Below, in pieces: positions 51,068-58,927 of a DNA stretch of 64,000 nt (position 1 is its first letter; every line of letters begins with the position of its first letter). Source of the DNA: Ornithinimicrobium avium (GTDB taxonomy: Bacteria > Actinomycetota > Actinomycetes > Actinomycetales > Dermatophilaceae); contig NZ_CP031229.1 of the NCBI RefSeq assembly GCF_003351765.1, forward strand, positions 62,001 through 126,000, in the 5' to 3' direction. The notes below the pieces were generated by a model. It was not told where the DNA came from and ran no database searches. It saw nothing but the letters and a program-made list of their open reading frames with translations. Position numbers and translations under genes: made by a program.

Positions 51068-52264
51068 GTGGGACCGATCGATCAGCTCTGGGAGATCCTG
51101 ACTCTCGTCACCGTCGTCGTCCTGGGCGGCCTGGCCGTCCTGGTGGCGCTGTTCCGCGGCGGCGGGAGGTCGGGACCCAAGTCCGCTCCCCGCCCGCCAC
51201 GGGTGGACCGCACCGAGGCCTCGGGCGACGTCCTGGCTCCCGGACGTACCTCCGAGGAGGAGGTCGAGAACCGCGGTGGCGGCGTCGCCGTCGAGCCGGA
51301 GGCGCCGACCGAGCCGGAGGTTCCCTCGCTCGAGCGGCCGGAGTCGGCCCGCGGGCGGCTCCAGCGGCTACGGGCACGCCTGGCGCGGTCCAACTCGGCG
51401 ATCGGCAACGTCCTGCTCGGGCTGCTCTCCCGAGGCGGGCTGGACGAGGGCGACTGGGAGGACGTGGAGGACACGCTCCTGGCCTCCGACCTCGGTGTCG
51501 AGGCGACGCAGGAGCTCGTCGACTCGCTGCGCACGCAGGTCAAGGTCGACGGCACCACCGACCCCGACCAGGTCCGCCGGTGGCTGCACGACGACCTGCT
51601 CCGGCTGGTAGACCCGACCATGGATCGGCGCATCGCGGCCAGCCGCGAGGACGGGCATCCCGCCGTCATCCTCGTCGTCGGCGTCAACGGCACCGGCAAG
51701 ACCACGACCGTCGGCAAGCTGGGACGGGTGCTCGTGGCCGAGGACAAGGACGTGCTCTTCGGCGCGGCCGACACCTTCCGTGCTGCGGCCGCCGAGCAGC
51801 TGACCACCTGGGGCGAGCGGGTCGGTGTCCCGACCGTGCGTTCCCACCAGGAGGGCGCCGACCCCGCGTCGGTGGCCTACGAGGCGGTCAAGGGTGGCAT
51901 CGAGCTGGAGTCGGACGTGGTGATCATCGACACCGCCGGCCGGCTGCACACCAAGCGTGGCCTGATGGACGAGCTGGGCAAGATCAAGCGCGTCGTCGAG
52001 AAGCTGGCACCGGTGGGCGAGGTGCTGCTCGTCCTGGACGCCACCACCGGGCAGAACGGCATGCGCCAGGCTGAGGAGTTCGCCAAGCAGGTCGCGATCA
52101 CCGGCATCGTGCTGACCAAGCTGGACGGCACCGCCAAGGGCGGCATCGTGGTCAACGTCCAGCGCAAGCTCGGCGTCCCGGTCAAGCTCATCGGACTGGG
52201 CGAGGGCCCGGACGACCTGGCGCCCTTCGACCCGGAGGCGTTCGTCGGGGCCATCGTCGGCTGA
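51068..52264 (+). CDS. ftsY: Signal recognition particle receptor FtsY
   Basis: 398 aa. N-terminal transmembrane helix (LWEILTLVTVVVLGGLAVLVAL), acidic A-region (EEEVENRGGGVAVEPEAPTEPE), then NG domain: GVNGTGKTTTVGKLG (G1), DTFRAAAAEQL, IIDTAGRLHTKRGLM (G3), LTKLDGTAKGG (G4), ending PFDPEAFVGAIVG. Docks SRP-ribosome complexes at the membrane with Ffh, encoded 1.3 kb downstream. Start GTG, no strong ribosome site. The stop codon lies within the first 80-bp repeat. Confidence 0.96.
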   Translation: MGPIDQLWEILTLVTVVVLGGLAVLVALFRGGGRSGPKSAPRPPRVDRTEASGDVLAPGRTSEEEVENRGGGVAVEPEAPTEPEVPSLERPESARGRLQRLRARLARSNSAIGNVLLGLLSRGGLDEGDWEDVEDTLLASDLGVEATQELVDSLRTQVKVDGTTDPDQVRRWLHDDLLRLVDPTMDRRIAASREDGHPAVILVVGVNGTGKTTTVGKLGRVLVAEDKDVLFGAADTFRAAAAEQLTTWGERVGVPTVRSHQEGADPASVAYEAVKGGIELESDVVIIDTAGRLHTKRGLMDELGKIKRVVEKLAPVGEVLLVLDATTGQNGMRQAEEFAKQVAITGIVLTKLDGTAKGGIVVNVQRKLGVPVKLIGLGEGPDDLAPFDPEAFVGAIVG

Positions 52265-52516
52265 CAGGCCCGCGAGGACACGAGCGAGGGACGAGCGAGG
52301 CCCGGAGCGGGTCGCGGAAGCCGACCGGAGGAGTCGTCGGCTGACAGGCCCGCGAGGACACGAGCGAGGGACGAGCGAGGCCCGGAGCGGGTCGCGGAAG
52401 CCGACCGGAGGAGTCGTCGGCTGACAGGCCCGCGAGGACACGAGCGAGGGACGAGCGAGGCCCGGAGCGGGTCGCGGAAGCCGATTGGAGGAGTCGTCGG
52501 CTGACAGGCCCGCGAG
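52261..52516. repeat. 80-bp tandem direct repeat at the 3' end of ftsY
   Basis: Three complete 80-bp copies (52261-52340, 52341-52420, 52421-52500) plus the first 16 bp of a fourth (52501-52516). Copies 1 and 2 are identical; copy 3 differs by two bases (CCGATTGG for CCGACCGG). The unit begins CTGACAGGCCCGCGAG, so every copy recreates the CGTCGGCTGA end of ftsY, and contains CGAGCGAGGGACGAGCGAGG. Unit length is not divisible by three and no reading frame is conserved, so it is non-coding. Confidence 0.95.
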
Positions 52517-52530
52517 AACCCTCGTGCGGA

Positions 52531-52578
52531 AATGCCGTGACCCGGCGGTACTCCCGCGTACGTCCGTGTCACGGCATT
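52531..52578. terminator. Hairpin between ftsY repeats and the DUF2236 gene
   Basis: AATGCCGTGAC (52531-52541) and its exact complement GTCACGGCATT (52568-52578) with a 26-nt loop. Lies between convergent transcription units; could stop both. No U-tract. Confidence 0.5.
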
Positions 52579-52615
52579 CCTGCACGTCGGTTCGCCGGTG
52601 GCCCCGGGTCGTCGC

Positions 52616-53542
52616 TCAGTCGCCGCCGTGCCCCGCGCGCCGCACGCTGACGGGGGCGTTGCGAGGCTCGGACGGGTCACCGAGGGCCCAGGCGATCGCG
52701 CCGGTGCCCACACGACCCAGCGGGCCGGCCACCGCGCGCAGCGCCACGGGGTCGAGGGCCCCGAGCCGGCCGGGCAGCCCCAGGCCGAGCATCTTGCGGG
52801 CGTAGTCCGGCAGCATGTCGATCGCGCCGGCCGCCAGCAGCCAGAACCCCGGCCTGGCCACCACCGGCAGCGGCGGCTCGCGCAGCAGGAAACGCACGAC
52901 GTCCAGCGCGCCCGGCGTGGTCTCCAGCTCTGGACGGTATGCCGCGAGCTGGCTCCCCAGCTCGGCCACCGTCCGCGGCGGGTCCAGGACGCCGAGCCGG
53001 CCGGCGACGTAGGAGGCCTGGTCGACGTAGGTGTCGGCCTCGGCGGGGGTCAGCGGTGTGCGGGAGTAGCGCTGGTGGCCGGTCAGGAAGCTGTCGATCT
53101 CGGCGACGTGCACCCAGGCCAGCAGGTGCGGGTCGGTGGCCGAGTAGGCCCGCCCCTGCCGGTCGGTGCCGGTCACGGTCTCGTGGACCCGGTTGATCCG
53201 GTCGATGAGCCGCTCGGCCGCCTTGACCGGCCCGAAGGTCGTCATCGCGATGAACTCGCTGGTGCGCTGCAGCCGGCCCCACGGGTCGTCCCGGTAGCCC
53301 GAGTGCTCCCCGACCCCGGCCATCGCCAACGGGTGGAGCGACTGTAGGAGCAGGGCGCGGATGCCCCCGGCATACATGCCTGCATGGCCCTGCACCCGGC
53401 AGATGGGGTCGTCGGGGGCGAAGCGGCGCTCGCCCGGGGCCAGCCAGATGGCGTGCGCCCTGCGCTCGGCGTCCGGGCCCGCCACCCGGTCGCGCAGGGA
53501 GCGGGACAGACGGCGGCGGACGGCGGAGACCGGGGCGTTCAT
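52616..53542 (-). CDS. Oxygenase MpaB family protein (DUF2236)
   Basis: 308 aa. Family features: the DDPICRVQGHAGMYAGGIRALLLQSLHPLAMAGV block (conserved His) and the DPHLLAWVHVAEIDSFL motif, then YRPELETTPGALDVVRFLL. Relatives include the latex-clearing protein Lcp and the fungal MpaB oxygenase, which use a haem cofactor; substrate of this type is unknown. ATG 53542, divergent from ffh with 22 bp between start codons. Confidence 0.87.
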   Translation of the reverse strand: MNAPVSAVRRRLSRSLRDRVAGPDAERRAHAIWLAPGERRFAPDDPICRVQGHAGMYAGGIRALLLQSLHPLAMAGVGEHSGYRDDPWGRLQRTSEFIAMTTFGPVKAAERLIDRINRVHETVTGTDRQGRAYSATDPHLLAWVHVAEIDSFLTGHQRYSRTPLTPAEADTYVDQASYVAGRLGVLDPPRTVAELGSQLAAYRPELETTPGALDVVRFLLREPPLPVVARPGFWLLAAGAIDMLPDYARKMLGLGLPGRLGALDPVALRAVAGPLGRVGTGAIAWALGDPSEPRNAPVSVRRAGHGGD

Positions 53543-53552
53543 CTGCTCAACG

Positions 53553-53558
53553 TATCCT
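53553..53558 (+). promoter_or_regulatory. -10 box of ffh
   Basis: TATCCT with GTG 53565 starting 7 nt later: leaderless arrangement in the 22-bp gap between two divergent starts. Confidence 0.5.
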
Positions 53559-53564
53559 TGCCGG

Positions 53565-55205
53565 GTGTTCACCAGTCTCTCCGACCGTCTGACGCTGACC
53601 TTCAAGAACCTCAAGCGCAAGGGCACCGTCACAGAGTCCGACGTCAACGCGACGATCCGCGACATCCGGATCGCGCTCCTCGACGCCGACGTCGCGCTCC
53701 CCGTCGTCAAGCAGTTCACCGGGAGCGTGCGCGAACGCGCCCTCGGTGCCGAGGTGCACCAGGCGCTCAACCCTGCCCAGCAGGTCGTCAAGATCGTCAA
53801 CGAGGAGCTCGTCGGGATCCTCGGCGGCCAGACCCGTCGCCTCCAGCTGGCCAAGAACCCGCCGACGGTGATCATGCTCGCCGGCCTGCAGGGCTCGGGC
53901 AAGACGACCTTCGCGGGCAAGCTCGCGCACCTGCTCAAGGGCCAGGGCCACACGCCGATGCTCGTCGCGGCCGACCTGCAGAGGCCCAACGCGGTCACCC
54001 AGCTGGAGGTCGTCGGCGAGCGGGCCGGCGTCCCGGTCTTCGCCCCGGAGCGCGGCAACGTCTTCGGCCACGACGCCGCGCTGGAGTCGGGGGAGGGGAC
54101 CCGCTCCTTCGGCGACCCGGTCGACGTCGCCGTCGACGGCGTCGAGGAGGCCCGGCGCAGGGGCAACGACATCCTCATCATCGACACCGCCGGCCGGCTC
54201 GCGGTCGACGTGGAGCTCATGCGCCAGGCGCACGACATCCGGGTCGAGACCGACGCCGACGAGGTGCTCTTCGTCATCGACGCGATGATCGGCCAGGCCG
54301 CGGTGGAGACGGCCAAGGCCTTCGCCGACGGCGTGGGGATCACCGGCTCGGTGCTCACCAAGCTGGACGGCGACGCCCGCGGTGGTGCCGCACTGTCGGT
54401 GGCCAGCGTGACCGGCAGGCCGATCATGTACGCCTCCACCGGCGAGGGCGTCAAGGACGTCGAGCTCTTCCACCCCGACCGGATGGCCTCGCGCATCCTG
54501 GACATGGGCGACGTCCTGACGCTCATCGAGCAGGCCGAGCAGGCCTTCGACCAGGTGCAGGCGCGGGAGATGACCCGCAAGTTCCTCGCCGACGAGGACT
54601 TCACCTTCGACGACTTCCTCGAGCAGATGGCCGCGATCAAGCGGATGGGCTCGCTGAAGCAGATGCTCGGCATGATGCCCGGTATGCAGGGCATGCGTGC
54701 CCAGCTCGACGCCCTGGACGAGCGGGAGTTCGACCGGGTCGAGGCCATGGTCCGCTCGATGACCCCCTTCGAGCGCAACCACCCCAAGCAGATCAACGGC
54801 TCGCGCCGGGCACGCATCGCCCGCGGCTCGGGGGTCTCGCCCAGCGAGGTCAACCAGCTGCTCGAGCGCTTCGGCGAGGCGCAGAAGATGATGCGCCAGC
54901 TCAAGAAGGGCGGCGGCATCCCCGGGATGCCCGGGATGCCGGGCATGGGTGGCCCCGGCGGCGGCAGGCGCGGCAGGCCGGCCCCGAAGAAGAAGGGCAG
55001 GTCCGGCAACCCGGCCAAGCGCGCCCAGCAGGAGCGCGAGGCGGCCCAAAAGGCGGAGTCGGCGCGGCAGTCCTCGCTGGAGAACGCCTTCGGCGCCGGT
55101 GCGCTGGGCCAGCCCGGGGCGGACGGAGGCGACGCCGGGGAGCTCTCCGGCCTCAAGCTGCCCGCCGGCTTCGAGAAGTTCCTCAAGGAGGACGGCAAGA
55201 ACTAG
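53565..55205 (+). CDS. ffh: Signal recognition particle protein Ffh
   Basis: 546 aa. N domain, GTPase G domain with GLQGSGKTTFAGKLA (G1), DLQRPNAVTQL, IIDTAGRLAVD (G3) and LTKLDGDARGG (G4), and a Met-rich M domain (QMLGMMPGMQGMRAQ) that holds the signal peptide and 4.5S RNA (SRRARIARGSG). The C-terminal 110 residues are a Gly/Lys/Gln-rich extension (GMPGMPGMGGPGGGRRGR) ending with GFEKFLKEDGKN, longer than in E. coli but usual in actinobacteria. Confidence 0.97.
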   Translation: MFTSLSDRLTLTFKNLKRKGTVTESDVNATIRDIRIALLDADVALPVVKQFTGSVRERALGAEVHQALNPAQQVVKIVNEELVGILGGQTRRLQLAKNPPTVIMLAGLQGSGKTTFAGKLAHLLKGQGHTPMLVAADLQRPNAVTQLEVVGERAGVPVFAPERGNVFGHDAALESGEGTRSFGDPVDVAVDGVEEARRRGNDILIIDTAGRLAVDVELMRQAHDIRVETDADEVLFVIDAMIGQAAVETAKAFADGVGITGSVLTKLDGDARGGAALSVASVTGRPIMYASTGEGVKDVELFHPDRMASRILDMGDVLTLIEQAEQAFDQVQAREMTRKFLADEDFTFDDFLEQMAAIKRMGSLKQMLGMMPGMQGMRAQLDALDEREFDRVEAMVRSMTPFERNHPKQINGSRRARIARGSGVSPSEVNQLLERFGEAQKMMRQLKKGGGIPGMPGMPGMGGPGGGRRGRPAPKKKGRSGNPAKRAQQEREAAQKAESARQSSLENAFGAGALGQPGADGGDAGELSGLKLPAGFEKFLKEDGKN

Positions 55206-55231
55206 CGGGGAACACCGCACATCCTCGGGTT

Positions 55232-55245
55232 GTTGACGCGTCAAC
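55232..55245. promoter_or_regulatory. Palindromic operator candidate before the flavin oxidoreductase gene
   Basis: GTTGACGCGTCAAC is a perfect 14-bp palindrome, 25 bp before ATG 55271. CCTCGG (55223-55228) and CCGAGG (55253-55258) pair around it, so the segment could also fold as an RNA hairpin ending ffh. Perfect palindromes of this size are common for TetR or MarR-type repressors. Confidence 0.45.
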
Positions 55246-55270
55246 TGACCATCCGAGGAGAGGAACCGAC

Positions 55271-56302
55271 ATGACCGTCGAGCTGGGGCTGGACACCTTC
55301 GGCGACATCACGCTCACCGACGACGGGACGCCGCAGACCGGCGCCCGGGTGATCCGCGACCTCGTCGAGCAGGCGGTGCTGGCCGACCAGGTCGGGATCG
55401 ACTCCTTCGGGGTGGGGGAGCACCACCGCTCCGACTTCGCGGTGAGCGCCCCCGACGTCGTCCTCGCGGGCATGGCGACGCGCACCGAGCGCATCCTGCT
55501 CGGCTCCGCCGTCACCGTCCTCAGCTCGGACGACCCGGTCCGCGTCTTCGAACGCTTCTCCACCGTCGACGCGCTGAGCGACGGTCGCGCCGAGGTGGTC
55601 CTGGGCCGTGGCTCGTTCACCGAGTCCTTCCCGCTGTTCGGCTTCGACCTACGGGACTACGAGACGCTCTTCGCCGAGAAGCTGGACCTGTTCACCCGGG
55701 TGCTGGACGAGGGCCCGGTGTCCTGGGAGGGCACGATCCGACCGCCGCTGGTCGACCAGGAGGTCTGGCCCAAGACCGGGTCCGGGCGGCTGAGCACCTG
55801 GATCGCGGTCGGCGGGTCCCCGCAGAGCGTGGTGCGGGCGGCGTCCTACCGGATCCCGCTGATGCTCGCGATCATCGGCGGTCCGGCGCAGCGCTTCGTG
55901 CCGTTCGCCGACCTCTACCGGCGGCTGCTCGAGGAGAGCGGTGCGCCGCGGCTGCCCGTCGCCGTCCACTCGCCCGGCCACGTCGCCGCGACCGACGAGC
56001 TGGCGCGCGAGCAGCTCTACCCGCACTTCAAGGTCAACCGCGACCGGATCGGCGCGGAGCGCGGCTGGGGGCCGGTCGGCCTGGACGAGTACCACGGCGA
56101 GATCACCCACGGCTCGCTCTACGTCGGCTCCCCGGAGACCGTCGCGCAGAAGATCGCGGCGACCGTGCGGGCGCTGAAGCTGGACCGCTTCGACCTGAAG
56201 TACGCCAACGGGCCGATGCCGCACAGCCAGCTGATGAGCTCGATCGAGCTCTACGGCACGCAGGTGCTCCCGCGCGTGCGCGAGCTGCTCGCGGAGGCCT
56301 GA
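55271..56302 (+). CDS. LLM-class flavin-dependent oxidoreductase
   Basis: 343 aa. Luciferase-like TIM barrel: MTVELGLDTFGDITL start, GVGEHHRSDFAVSAP (flavin/substrate side), RILLGSAVTVLSSDDPVRVFERFSTVD, GRGSFTESFPLFG. Belongs to the FMN/F420-dependent superfamily; F420 use is plausible since cofC is in the window, but not shown. Substrate unknown. GAGGAGAGGAACC before ATG is a strong ribosome site. Confidence 0.88.
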   Translation: MTVELGLDTFGDITLTDDGTPQTGARVIRDLVEQAVLADQVGIDSFGVGEHHRSDFAVSAPDVVLAGMATRTERILLGSAVTVLSSDDPVRVFERFSTVDALSDGRAEVVLGRGSFTESFPLFGFDLRDYETLFAEKLDLFTRVLDEGPVSWEGTIRPPLVDQEVWPKTGSGRLSTWIAVGGSPQSVVRAASYRIPLMLAIIGGPAQRFVPFADLYRRLLEESGAPRLPVAVHSPGHVAATDELAREQLYPHFKVNRDRIGAERGWGPVGLDEYHGEITHGSLYVGSPETVAQKIAATVRALKLDRFDLKYANGPMPHSQLMSSIELYGTQVLPRVRELLAEA

Positions 56303-56343
56303 GCCGACAGGACGCTGTCGGTGGTGCGTGCCAGAGTGCCGGT

Positions 56344-57543
56344 ATGACGTCGCACCCGCACTGCTCGATCGTCCCGCCCTACCTGCTGCTCCGGCTGGCG
56401 CAGGCCGAGCCCTCGCTCGCCGAGGCGGTGCGGTTCGCGCTGCGCGACAGCATGACGGTGCGGCAGCGGCGCGAGCTGACCGCGACCCGCTGGCCACAGG
56501 GCCGTCGCCCGAGCGGCGGTCAGGCCATCGTCGCGTGGCCCCTGCAGAGCCGTGCGCAGAGCGCGCCGGCGCCGACCGAGCGCGCCGTGCCCGCGGACGC
56601 CACCCCGCAGCGCTCGGTGCACGACGCGCAGCACGGCACCACGCTGCCGGGGGTGCTCGTCCGCGAGGAGGGAGGGCAGGCCAGCGGGGACACCGCCGTG
56701 GACCAGGCCTACGACGGGCTGGGAGCCACCTGGCACCTGCTCGCGGAGGTCTTCGGCCGAGACTCCCTCGACGGTCAGGGTCTGCCGCTGGTGGGGAGCG
56801 TGCACTACGCCCAGAGCTACGACAACGCCTTCTGGGACGGCGAACAGATGGTCTTCGGCGACGGTGACGGGATCTACTTCAACGGCTTCACCCAGAGTGT
56901 GGACGTGATCGGCCACGAGCTCGCGCACGGCCTGACCCAGTACACCGCCGGCCTGACCTACGTCGGCCAGTCCGGGGCGCTCAACGAGTCCGCCTCCGAC
57001 GTGTGGGGCTCGATGGTGCGCCAGCGCGTGCTCGGCCAGACCGCCGAGGAGGCCGACTGGCTCATCGGCGTCGGCGTCTTCACCGACAAGGTGCAGGGCG
57101 TCGCGCTGCGCTCGATGGCGGCGCCGGGCACGGCCTACGACGACCCGGTGCTCGGCAAGGACCCGCAGCCGGCGACCATGGCCGGCTACGTCGTGCTTCC
57201 CCACGACGCTGACAACGACAACGGCGGCGTGCACATCAACTCCGGCATCCCCAACCACGCCTTCTACCTGTTCGCCACGGCGCTGGGCGGACACTCGTGG
57301 GAGCGGGCCGGGCAGGTCTGGTACGACACCATGACCACCCGGGGTCTGGTGCCCCGGGACGTCAGCTTCGCCGGGTTCGCCGCCGCGACCCTCGTCTCGG
57401 CCACCACGAGGTATGGAGAAGGCTCCGAGGTCGAGTCCGCGCTGCGGTCCGCCTGGGACCAGGTCGGTGTGGATCCGGCCGACGCCGTTCCGCCGGCACC
57501 GCCCGCCGCGGGGGGCCCGCCGGAGCCGCCGGCGTGGCCGTGA
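56344..57543 (+). CDS. Protealysin-like M4 metallopeptidase
   Basis: 399 aa. Thermolysin-family zinc motif GHELAHGLTQ with downstream Glu in NESASDVWG and the active-site His in GGVHINSGIPNHAFYL. There is no secretion signal; instead the N-terminus has the short protealysin propeptide signature (CSIVPPYLLLRLAQ), as in protealysin and grimelysin. C-terminal tail is Pro-rich (PPAPPAAGGPPEPP). Such enzymes mature autocatalytically inside the cell; roles include cleavage of cytosolic targets. CAGAGT before ATG may be the -10 box. Its TGA overlaps the next gene's GTG. Confidence 0.88.
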   Translation: MTSHPHCSIVPPYLLLRLAQAEPSLAEAVRFALRDSMTVRQRRELTATRWPQGRRPSGGQAIVAWPLQSRAQSAPAPTERAVPADATPQRSVHDAQHGTTLPGVLVREEGGQASGDTAVDQAYDGLGATWHLLAEVFGRDSLDGQGLPLVGSVHYAQSYDNAFWDGEQMVFGDGDGIYFNGFTQSVDVIGHELAHGLTQYTAGLTYVGQSGALNESASDVWGSMVRQRVLGQTAEEADWLIGVGVFTDKVQGVALRSMAAPGTAYDDPVLGKDPQPATMAGYVVLPHDADNDNGGVHINSGIPNHAFYLFATALGGHSWERAGQVWYDTMTTRGLVPRDVSFAGFAAATLVSATTRYGEGSEVESALRSAWDQVGVDPADAVPPAPPAAGGPPEPPAWP

Positions 57544-58136
57544 GCGACCCGTCGCGACGCAGCTTCACCCGCGACGAGCTGGCTTCCTTCCGCGGCGCGC
57601 AGGTGCCGGACCTGCTGGCGACGGACGGCGGCACGCCGCTGAGGCTGCTCTTCGTCGGCATCAACCCCGGCCTGTGGACGGCCGCGACGCAGACCCACTT
57701 CGCCCACCCGGGCAACCGGTTCTACCCGGCGCTGCTGACGGCCGGCGTCATCGACCGGCGCGTGGACCCCTCCGCGGGCATGACCGACGACGACCGTGCC
57801 CACCTGCGCGGTCGCGGGATCGGGATCACCAACCTGGTCCGGCGGGCCACGGCCCGCGCCGACGAGCTGACCGCGGCCGAGCTGCGCGAGGGAGGGGAGC
57901 GCCTGCGCGAGACGGTGCGCCGAGCGCGGCCGGGCGTGGTCGCGGTGGCCGGCATCACGGCATACCGGAGCGCGTTCGGCGTGCGCGGTGCGGTGGCGGG
58001 CGAGCAGCCCGAGCCGTTCGAGGGGGCCAGGCTGTGGGTGGTGCCGAACCCGAGCGGGCTCAACGCCCACGAGACCGTCGCCACGCTCGCCGACGCCTAC
58101 GCCGGGCCGGCGCGTGCCGCTGGCGTGCTGGCCTGA
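57540..58136 (+). CDS. mug: Mismatch-specific DNA glycosylase (MUG/TDG type)
   Basis: 198 aa. Removes uracil or ethenocytosine opposite G. Catalytic GINPGLWTAATQTHFAHPGNRF (Asn-Pro-Gly motif, Asn as general base) and the C-terminal NPSGLNAHET. Start GTG 57540 within the GTGA overlap with the M4 peptidase gene; GTG 57534 is also in frame. The pairing with a protealysin-like peptidase is not one I recognise as conserved. Confidence 0.9.
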   Translation: MSDPSRRSFTRDELASFRGAQVPDLLATDGGTPLRLLFVGINPGLWTAATQTHFAHPGNRFYPALLTAGVIDRRVDPSAGMTDDDRAHLRGRGIGITNLVRRATARADELTAAELREGGERLRETVRRARPGVVAVAGITAYRSAFGVRGAVAGEQPEPFEGARLWVVPNPSGLNAHETVATLADAYAGPARAAGVLA

Positions 58137-58852
58137 TCAGGCGCCGCGGGCGAGGGATCCGGGGACCTTCCGTGGTGGTCCACAGGAGTCGAGCGTGCAG
58201 GACGGTGCGGCTTCCACTGCTGGACGCTGCCCACAGGGACGAAGCCGTGCCGCAGGAAGAAGCGCAGCGAGCGGGCGTTCCCCGGGGTGACCGAGGCGAC
58301 GACGACGTCACCGGGCGGCACGAGGGCCAGCACGCCGTGGAGGAGCTCGTCGGCGGCGTCGTCCGCATCGTGCAGGCCGACCTCGGGCAGCCCGCCGACG
58401 CCTCGCGACAGCGTGGCCAGGGAGGTGCTGGAGCGGTCCGGCAGGCCGTGCACCCGGACGTCGTCGCGCCACTGCGCAGCGTGCCGGGCGCGCTCGGTGG
58501 AGGCCAGGTCGGGGCGTGCCACGAGCCGGCCTCCACCACCGGTACCGCGTCCGAGGAGCAGGACGTCCAGCACGCCGACCTTGCCGGCACCGACCAGCGC
58601 GAGCGTGGTCCGCGGGTCGTGCGCACCGCCGTAGCCGTGCACGCCCAGACCCACCAGCCTCCCGTCGTCCACGTCCTCGGCCACGACCATCACCGCGTGA
58701 CCCGTGAAGGCGACCGCCGCCTCGACCCCGGGCCGCCAGGGCGCGGCGCGGGAGAACCCGCCGTCGGTCTGCGGGAAGCGGCCGTCCGCGGCCCGGCGCA
58801 GCAGCTGCGCCAGGTCGACGCGGGCGACGGGCGGGTGCGGGGCGGCGGCCAC
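58097..58852 (-). CDS. GNAT-like acyltransferase protein, substrate unknown
   Basis: 251 aa. The region around residues 95-215 has the GNAT pattern: VGVLDVLLLGRG as a central strand, DLASTERARH, and PGNARSLRFFLRHGFVPVGSVQQW as the typical acetyl-CoA C-terminal signature. N-terminal 90 residues (LLRRAADGRFPQTDGGFSR) and a basic C-terminal tail are atypical. The 3' end overlaps the convergent mug gene by 40 bp, so the last residues may not be under protein-level selection. Alternative: a shorter gene with an internal start. Confidence 0.6.
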   Translation of the reverse strand: MAAAPHPPVARVDLAQLLRRAADGRFPQTDGGFSRAAPWRPGVEAAVAFTGHAVMVVAEDVDDGRLVGLGVHGYGGAHDPRTTLALVGAGKVGVLDVLLLGRGTGGGGRLVARPDLASTERARHAAQWRDDVRVHGLPDRSSTSLATLSRGVGGLPEVGLHDADDAADELLHGVLALVPPGDVVVASVTPGNARSLRFFLRHGFVPVGSVQQWKPHRPARSTPVDHHGRSPDPSPAAPDQASTPAARAGPA

Positions 58853-58927
58853 GTCGGGAGTCTACGAGCCGCCACGCGCGTCGGCCGATAGCCTGGCAGG
58901 ACCGCAAACCCCCCGCGAGGAGGCGAG

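Noticed and set aside
52261..52516. CRISPR-like array
   Set aside because: The units are contiguous 80-bp direct repeats without unique spacers, and no cas genes are present.
52616..55198. A long minus-strand frame across ffh joined to the DUF2236 protein
   Set aside because: Residues encoded opposite ffh have no protein-like pattern, and ATG 53542 gives the normal DUF2236 start.
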